This document shows positions 57,331 to 64,000 of a DNA stretch of 64,000 bases, in pieces. Both the position numbers and the translations under genes were made by a program. How positions within the stretch are numbered: the stretch's first letter is position 1; each line of letters begins with the position of its first letter. The DNA is from Filosporella fistucella. Taxonomy: Eukaryota > Ascomycota > Leotiomycetes > Helotiales. Location: the NCBI GenBank assembly GCA_030077755.1, contig JAQJZZ010000002.1, forward strand, positions 248,001 through 312,000. Reading direction: 5' to 3'. The notes under the pieces are model-generated. The model was not told the origin of the DNA. It saw only the letters and a program-made list of their open reading frames with translations, and searched no databases.

Positions 57331-57534
57331 GACGGGTACACACAATCCAAATATAACACAAACAGAAATCAATGAACTCTAGAATCATGAAAGGAGATCA
57401 AAAATGCCTTGATTTATGATACCAGACTACTGCTATTTTTCAAAGTCTTGCCGCCCAAACCCTATAAACTCCATCGCCATGCCATATCGTATCATGTCTC
57501 ATTTTGCCCTGCCTTGCAGCCCCTTCATTTACAC

Positions 57535-58755
57535 CTATGAAACCCGTACGAAAGCTTCAGACCGTTAGTAAAATTCATGGCTTCAACGTGGATTGGAAAT
57601 GGGAGTCTTACTAGCATCAATCTGCATGACCTGTGGTAAAGTCAACCGGACCTTGTTCCTGTATAACGCCGGTGCTCGTAGTTGTAACGGATTGCCCTCA
57701 AAGTAGACTGTATTCAGGTTCTCCTTATCCCTCAACTCCTTCTCGACTTCTGCAAAATCAGAGATCTGATTATAGCTTGCCCATACCTCCTCGAGCTCTT
57801 TTAGATGGCTCAAGCCCTTCAAGCTCGCGATCTGGTTATTGCTGATATCCAGAACCCTCAATCCAGCAGTATGTTCCAATCCTTCAAGAGTTGTCAGAGC
57901 ATTGTGGGAGATGTAGAGTTCTTCCAGCTGAGGAAGTTTCTCCAGACCAGCGATTTGGCGGATGCGATTCGACTGAATGCTGAGAATTTTCAGGTTTTGG
58001 AGAGACGATAATCCCTTGATCTCGGTGATCTTGTTCTTTCCCAGCCATAACTCCTCAAGTCCAACCAATGTGTCCAGTCCCTGTATCTCCCGAATACGAT
58101 TCGCCGCCAACTCCAGATTCCGTAGCTTGACCAATCCATCTAGATTCTCAATCGTGCCGATCTTGTTTTGTACGAAATACAGGTCCTTCAAATTTACTAG
58201 GTGGTTGACCTTCTTGATATGCTTTATCTTGTTGAAGGACAAATCGAGGTTTGTGAGGTGTACTAGCTCTTCGAGATTTCGGATATGCGCAATAAGGTTA
58301 TCGTAGAGATCGAGGTCTTGAAGGGTGGCGGCAAGGGCAGAAAGGCCTTCGATTTCTGGGATACTGTTCTGGCGGAGACATAATCTGGTCACAGCCTTGA
58401 ACCGTGATAGCTTGAGAGAAGGTATCGAGGATATGCGAGCGTGTACGCAGTCGATCTCTTCGGTATCGGAGGGGTAATCGTCAAGAAGATCTGGGATATT
58501 AGAATGGCCCCACTATGTATTTGACTGCTCACCTTCATCTGCGTCTATCTTCTCCCCTTGGACGACATTCTCTTCATCAGAGTACTCTGCATCACTCAGA
58601 GCTTCTGGATTTGCCAGCTCTAACTTCTTCTCCACACGTAACTTTCCATCCCAGCCACTGCTACTTTGAGGCGTCTTTGGCGTATCATGTCCGTCAACAT
58701 CCTCACCATTAATGGAGATATGTCGAGGAGGCGTTGTCGCTTTCTCAGTAGCCAT
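57535..58755 (-). CDS. sds22: SDS22, leucine-rich regulator of protein phosphatase 1
   Basis: Three exons, complement(join(57535..57554, 57612..58490, 58533..58755)), give 1122 nt and 373 residues. Donors are GTGAGC and GTAAGA; the last exon is only 20 nt and restores the family ending QVMQIDATFVRVS. After an acidic 75-residue N terminus (TPKTPQSSSGWDGK, SDAEYSDEEN) come about eleven SDS22-type LRRs of 22 residues, for example LVHLTNLDLSFNKIKHIKKV, LKDLYFVQNKIGTI and LEELYISHNALTTL, then the capping motif EGNPLQLRAPALYRNKVRLTLP. SDS22 binds the PP1 catalytic subunit in the nucleus and cytoplasm, and is needed for mitotic exit and PP1 maturation. The ATG at 58755 gives the conserved start; the open frame reaches a little further upstream. 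Confidence 0.95.
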
Positions 58756-60204
58756 TTCGAATATGTAGCACTGAAGTATTGAATCTGAAAGTATTTGTTG
58801 TGTTGTCACCGCATGCTGTAGGTAGCTAGAAAACGGATGTTGTTGCTCTGCCTTGCGTTACGAAGATGGCGGGGCTGACAACAACACTCAGTTCAGAAAT
58901 GGTTCGCTTTTTGTTCTCGATTGGTGACCGGTGAACTTTTGGTGAGTCGACCCCCCACGGACAACACAACATGCATACAAAAAATTGATAGGTAATTCAC
59001 CAGCCATATTCACTTTGAATTTGAGGTTTTTTCTGCACAAGAGAGGTTTTGCAAGACAATGCAGGCAGATGCATGAACTCTGTTTTTGCGCGGGGGCGGG
59101 GTTGAGCAATACCACGGATTTCTTCCCCCGACTGTGTCTGATTCGACGCGACAAAAGAGAAGGCTCAGCTGTATCTCGAAGATTTTCATACTCTGCGACA
59201 TTTGGAGGTTTTGGAAAACGCGATTTGGAGGCTCTTCATCTGACTATGACTACATTGCTACGGTTCTGGACTCCTTTAGTTGCGTACCTACTCTCGAAAG
59301 CATATTTTCATTGCTATACATACCCGCCGACTTTTCTTTTGGTTGCTGAAAATTAGACTTTTTGCGAGGACGTATGGGTGAGGTATATTTGTAGGAGAGA
59401 ATATATTTGCTCTATCCCTCCAGGCTTTCGATTGTCCATTTGGCTTTTTTGACAGTTTGGTGGTAATGGTCTTCAAATTGAAGTACTACAAACAAATAAT
59501 TACGAAATCACAGCATGAATGGGAATATGCACGATAGTCTATCTTGCTTTGTTTCAATATTTGATCTTGTATTACCAGAATGAGGCCTCTCCATTCCATA
59601 CTGTTCTGATTTTGGTTCCAAGCATCTTTTCCTTTCTTGAGAGTCATGTCCAATTGCGGGTCTGTTTACCTTGATTATTTGTCCCGAATTCAACTTCGCA
59701 TTGAATATTCTCACAATTCGGTCCAATTGTTCGTTGTCTTTATTGATTCCCTAGAAGCGCAATCGTAGTTGCGAGAAAAGCGTCGAGCGCGTCATGTAGA
59801 CAGGGAGGAAGTTTTCGGCCCAAGGAAGGACCGCTGTTCTCAACCAAGGCAATACTGTCCGACATCCGAATGAAAAAGACAAAATTGGGAATAAAAACAT
59901 TAAAGTCGACCGGACACGCGGGGCATAATATAAATCGAAAGCTTGGCCTGCGAACCAGCATATATCCGCGATGCTATGTCACTCTACAAACGAGATGCAC
60001 AACTATTTTTGGGATCTCGATCTTAGCCGCTTCTCGCCTGGGTCACACGAAGACAAACTCATCTCAAATTCACTCGTGTTGAACACGCCACTGTACAGAT
60101 TCGACTGAACGGAATATGTTTACCGTGCAATTGCTTCATCGAGGAACAGTGGGGAATCATCGTGGACCTCAGGGTCCGTGAAAACTTTACGTCTTCACAC
60201 GATG
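58756..60204. other. Intergenic, no gene recognised
   Basis: This is the upstream flank of SDS22 and of the secreted-protein gene. The frames at 58985-59356 and elsewhere have no recognised domain. Confidence 0.5.
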
Positions 60205-60212
60205 TATATAAA
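60205..60212 (+). promoter_or_regulatory. TATA box of the six-cysteine secreted protein gene
   Basis: TATATAAA lies 117 bp before the ATG at 60329. A probable 5' UTR intron follows, from the GTAAGT donor at 60276 to the CTTTAG acceptor at 60321, with a TACTAAT branch site. The start codon is seven bases into the next exon. Confidence 0.6.
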
Positions 60213-60328
60213 GGCCATGGCTCCCTGACGTATACCTTCCATAACACCAAAGACAAACTTCAGACTCCTCGAGATGTAAGTGTACCTACATTCCCATCAA
60301 ATCCTGTACTAATATCTTTAGATTCACA

Positions 60329-60703
60329 ATGCATTTCCCAATCTGCCTCTTCGCCCTTCTCCCCGCCATTCTGGCCTCGACAGTCACTCTCCAACTAGGC
60401 GGCCAAGTCGAATCATCCTCAGACGGAGCCTCAAAATACAACTTCGATCAAACATCTATCGGCGGTGTCACCTACCCTGTCACAACATGCGGCTGCACCT
60501 CTCTGGCAGATAAGCAGGCTATGTGTGCTGCTATCACCTATGATGGAAACGCTGTACAATTCTTCTCTAGCCTGGATTGTACAGGACCTGTGAATTACGA
60601 GTTCAGTGGACCGGCTACTGAGGTACACACTTGTGGATTTTGGACTTGGGAGAGTAGCTCTATGTTGATTGCTTGCCCAGCTGCTGCTGCGGAGGGTGTA
60701 TGA
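60329..60703 (+). CDS. Small secreted six-cysteine protein, unknown
   Basis: A single coding exon of 124 residues. Residues 1-17 are a signal peptide (MHFPICLFALLPAILAS). The mature protein is neutral to acidic and has six cysteines at 54, 56, 66, 84, 102 and 116, enough for three disulfides. Strand-like blocks TVTLQLGGQVESSS, GGVTYPVTTCGCTS and FWTWESSSMLIACP suggest a small beta-rich fold. A strong TATA box and a 5' UTR intron indicate an actively controlled gene. The size, signal peptide and cysteine number are those of candidate effectors or small cell-surface proteins of plant-associated fungi. I recognise no family, so no function is given. Confidence 0.72.
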   Translation: MHFPICLFALLPAILASTVTLQLGGQVESSSDGASKYNFDQTSIGGVTYPVTTCGCTSLADKQAMCAAITYDGNAVQFFSSLDCTGPVNYEFSGPATEVHTCGFWTWESSSMLIACPAAAAEGV

Positions 60704-61117
60704 TGGGATGACCGGGGTTGAAATGGGGACTTGTATACAAAATCAAATGAGAGAGACGCAATTTTGCATGATCGACATCGATGTCTCATTTCAAGCCATC
60801 CGAGCTTTCACCGAAATGCAGAAGTTTGCTAGCAAGTACATGTTACTTCTCGATTCTTGCCTTCCTCTTCACTCTGTCGTTTCACTTTAGTTCTACACAA
60901 CGTTCATATCAATTCTTCAAAACATTCTTTACTGATGGGGTCAACAACTGTCAATGCCGAGTGGTATAATGTACATTATTCGAGACCGCTCATCATACTT
61001 CATAGCACTAATTTATTTTCAAGTGAGAACACTGTGCACAATTTTCCGTCTACCCTCCATGATATTCCAAACGAAGAGAAGTACAAAGTTCCGCCCAAAT
61101 CCAACTCCACCCACAAC
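60704..61117. other. Convergent 3' flanks
   Basis: No gene seen between the secreted-protein gene and the MFS transporter gene, which converge here. Confidence 0.55.
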
Positions 61118-63178
61118 CTAAGACTTCACCACCTCAGTATGCCCCACATGCTGAGCCTCAACATGGCCCTCATGAGGATGACCTTCATGATGTCCCTCAT
61201 GATGAATCAAATGTTTCCCAGACAAAACCTCCTTCTCCTGATGAATAGCAACATGATTATTCAATAGATGACTTGGATCCTTCACATACCAAGCTGCAAT
61301 CAAACCGATGATTCCAAATGGGATAGTCGACAAGAATACCCTCCGGAATGCATATGCGTACGCATTCTTGAATGCTTCAGAGGTAGCAGCAATAACAGCA
61401 GGCGTAGCACCTGGGATCTTGGCAAACGCAAAGGGAACACCAACTGCATTCATGATAACAGCTGGGATCAATGCGCCCAAACCAGCAGGAGAGAATCCTG
61501 CTTTGATAGCAGCAGCTGCAATACGAGGGCCGAGTTGCTTATTGATAATAGCGTTGAGAATAGTGCTGAAAATAGCATTACCCACACTTCCTCCAGCACT
61601 TCGGAACGTACCGATCAAACCAGCAGAAACGCCTAGTTCTTCCTGTGGAACGAAGAGACCAGATGCGACGTATGCAAGTGTCGTTACCCACGCGAAACAG
61701 CATTGTCCGAACAATTGCAATATCATCCAGGCGTATTTATTATGTGGAATAACAGCTGCGTAGCAAGCAGTGAAGACTGTCTGAATCACCAATGCAAGGA
61801 TGATTTGTTGACGCACGTGCTTGATCTTGTGTACGAAAGAAGGAAGGATCCATCCTCCAAGTACACCAGACATTCCTTGTGGTATCTGCGTGATACCGAT
61901 TTGGATGCCGTCGTTGGTGAACATGTACAGGGTAGCTTGAGGCGCCAAGCTGGTAACTGCTTGCCAGACCATACCTGCGATAAACAGGATGATGAGATGG
62001 ACTGTAAACTCGCTGAACATGGCGAAGAGATGGAATGGGAAGATAGGTTTCTTCGGAATGGTGAAATCGTACACGAAGCAGCCCGCAAAGACAAGTGCTC
62101 CGATGGTAACAGTAGCGCCGACAAGGGGCTTACTGTACGTTGAGTTTCCAAGGTATGTAAGTCCGACAAGCATGAGCGTAAGGCCGATAGTAAAGAGAGC
62201 CAGACCGATGAAATCAAGTTCCTTGAACTCTTCCCAGCGGGATTTATCATAATCGTTTTGCGGATGCGAAGGCGGGAAATAGAAGATTAATGTCCCGACG
62301 ATGCAGACAACAGAGTACATAATGCCGATGTAGTAACACCATCTCCAGGAAGCGTGGAGGAAGAGCTCGTTGGCAAGGAGGACACCCATGCATGCCCAAG
62401 GAACATTGATGCAGAATTCTGTCCAGCCGAGACCGATACCTCTGGTTTTTGTTAGTGGGAAGCATGTGTGGCAGAGGGGAAAAGGGAGAGGTACCGATAT
62501 TTGTTTGGGAGAAGTTCCGTAATACCAGGGTAGGAAACGAAAATTACACCTGCGCCAAAACCGATGATTGTTGATCCCGCAGCGACAGTAACAGTCTTTT
62601 GAGCCGTTGCTCCAACGATCTATACAGAATTATCAGCTTGCTCTCTTTTTCTTGGATCTCGTTCTCTGCTCCCAGCTTTCGAGAGGGGGAAACATACAGC
62701 ACCAATCAACACAATAATCTGTCCAGAGATCAAAACATATCTTCGCCCGAAAATATCACTAAAACCACCTGCAATGGAGAAAGATACAGCGGATGCAACG
62801 CTCCATCCACCTGGAATCCAGACCATATTTTCCGTGTCTCCGAGTGTCTGACCGATTTGTGCCAGAATACCAGTTGGAAGGATCAAACCGCAGGAAATAG
62901 CGGCTACGTAGGACATGCCCATGAACTGTTTTTTTGTTAACCCCCATAATCATAGAACAAGTATACCAAATTTGATATAAAAGTTAAGAAGGGAAAAAAA
63001 AAAGGGAACATACAAACACAGCCGCAATAGTAGAAGCAGACACCTTTTCCGCCGGATCATCCATCACAGTCGTCGGTACATGATTATTCTTCTCTTTCTC
63101 CACCACCTGTGTCGTCTTACTCTCCACATGCTTCTCAGCAATCTTATCCGATCCCTCGTTCGAAGCTGAATCCGTCAT
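61118..63178 (-). CDS. MFS transporter, TRI12/siderophore type, with His-rich tail
   Basis: Four exons, complement(join(61118..62441, 62495..62619, 62698..62925, 63014..63178)), give 1842 nt and 613 residues. Introns have donors GTATGT, GTATGT and GTACCT; the last is weak but frame and homology demand it. The N-terminal 50 residues are charged and cytosolic. About 14 membrane segments follow, with the MFS signature SIAGGFSDIFGRRYVLISGQ, then GATAQKTVTVAAGSTIIGFGAGVIF and RSAGGSVGNAIFSTILNA. This pattern fits the fungal TRI12/siderophore (drug:H+ antiporter 14-TM) families of the plasma membrane. The cytosolic C terminus is unusual: HLIHHEGHHEGHPHEGHVEAQH and neighbouring residues put about eleven His among 30 positions. 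The substrate cannot be read from sequence; siderophores or toxic metabolites are the family's usual cargo. Confidence 0.88.
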
Positions 63179-64000
63179 TTTGCTCTCCCTCTATCTTTTG
63201 TCCTGATAAAAACAGTGGGGCGAACTATCACACTCTCGGGTGTTTAATGAAATCGTCGTGATCCTTCCTTTCCCAATCAGAGGAAATGACTCTCAATTGA
63301 GTACACAAATATGAATAAAAGATCCACACCACAATACCGAATCGATTAATGAACAAAAGTACATAAGGTACCACAAAACCTCACATAACAAGTCCAGACC
63401 CAAAAACCAACGGGTTCCCTCCCTTATAGAAGGCCCCACATCCCCTTCCCCATAGATAGGTACCCTGGAAGAATAAGAATACCCTAGAAAAATAATTAAC
63501 CGACCCCATTTCCCCATTGGAACCAACAACTGCTACCCTGTAACGCCCCAAATTGGCAGGGAAGCACAACCAACCCTCTTAGCCAAAACAACGCCGCAGA
63601 GTATGATTCTTACTAGGTAATTTACATTTTGGTGTCTTGGGTGTGAACCCCGCTTACTTTCTACGTAGTATAGTGATGGGAATAATATATATTGAGATTG
63701 AGAGTGCTGTGATTATTTCCTCGGATGGGGAACCAACGGATGTGGCTATAATCGCATAATAATTATCTATCTATATTCGTAATTCGATTCCTTTCCAGAT
63801 TTTCATTGTTTTCTTTTCTTCGATGTGTCTCAACCTAGTCTGGTCTACGAACTATATCCATCTACCTGATGACAGAAAGGAGGAAACTACGGAAAGTATC
63901 TCACGAATGGAACCAAACGGGATTTAGCCACAAAAGCTTATTCTTCCTTCCCACTTCCACACCTCTCTCTCCACCAAACCCACGCATCCATCTTCCATAG
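63179..64000. other. Upstream flank of the MFS transporter gene
   Basis: No gene recognised up to the window edge. The first few hundred bases are the presumed promoter of the transporter gene. Confidence 0.5.

Larger units (their letters stand above)
55401..57534. other. AT-rich island, no genes
   Basis: From about 55680 to 57420 the sequence is conspicuously A+T-rich compared with its flanks, with long at-only words and TA-rich strings. No coding region is supported. Such islands in ascomycetes are commonly old repeats altered by repeat-induced point mutation. The 113-bp repeat and a second TTGAC array lie inside. Confidence 0.7.

Overview
The window is nuclear DNA of a filamentous ascomycete. 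The split genes carry many short introns (mostly 40-80 bp) with GT..AG ends and frequent CTAAC/CTAAT branch sites. The conserved proteins (RPB1 with a degenerate heptad tail, trifunctional HIS4, SWD1, SDS22, TAF9, xylose reductase) are of Pezizomycotina type. A helotialean (Leotiomycetes) source is plausible from the overall flavour of the proteins, but this is inference; no search could be run.

Layout. 1-10 kb is a gene-poor accessory stretch: one small secreted cysteine-rich peptide gene, a short HET-domain gene and relics of ankyrin-repeat genes, with a diverged ~150-bp repeat. 10.7-16 kb holds a PTH11-like seven-transmembrane protein, a decayed secreted beta-propeller-type gene and a GDSL esterase (CE16-like) whose expected start codon is ATT. 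17-31.5 kb is a housekeeping block: RPB1 and glutathione reductase (divergent), SWD1 of COMPASS, a small unknown gene and an intronless protein kinase with an HMD catalytic loop. 31.5-34.4 kb is non-coding with two degenerate repeat arrays. 34.4-46.7 kb holds three unknown probably nuclear proteins, a CE3-like acetyl esterase, HIS4 and TAF9 (divergent pair). 47.4-48.7 kb is a decayed heme-thiolate peroxygenase gene. 52.4-53.5 kb is D-xylose reductase. 54.6-57.4 kb is a HET relic followed by an AT-rich island with a 113-bp tandem repeat. 57.5-63.2 kb holds SDS22, a six-cysteine secreted protein and a TRI12/siderophore-type MFS transporter with a His-rich tail.

How it fits together. The conserved genes are scattered single-copy functions (transcription by Pol II: RPB1, TAF9, SWD1; redox: GLR1; PP1 regulation: SDS22; histidine synthesis: HIS4; pentose use: XYL1). 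There is no biosynthetic cluster. The secreted and accessory genes (two small cysteine-rich proteins, three esterase/oxidoreductase-type genes, HET and ankyrin sequences) sit in the gaps and several of them are broken, often by CAG/CAA-to-stop type changes such as repeat-induced or C-to-T mutation would give. Exon joins below were derived by hand from frame continuity and splice signals. Total lengths came out as whole codons in every case given.
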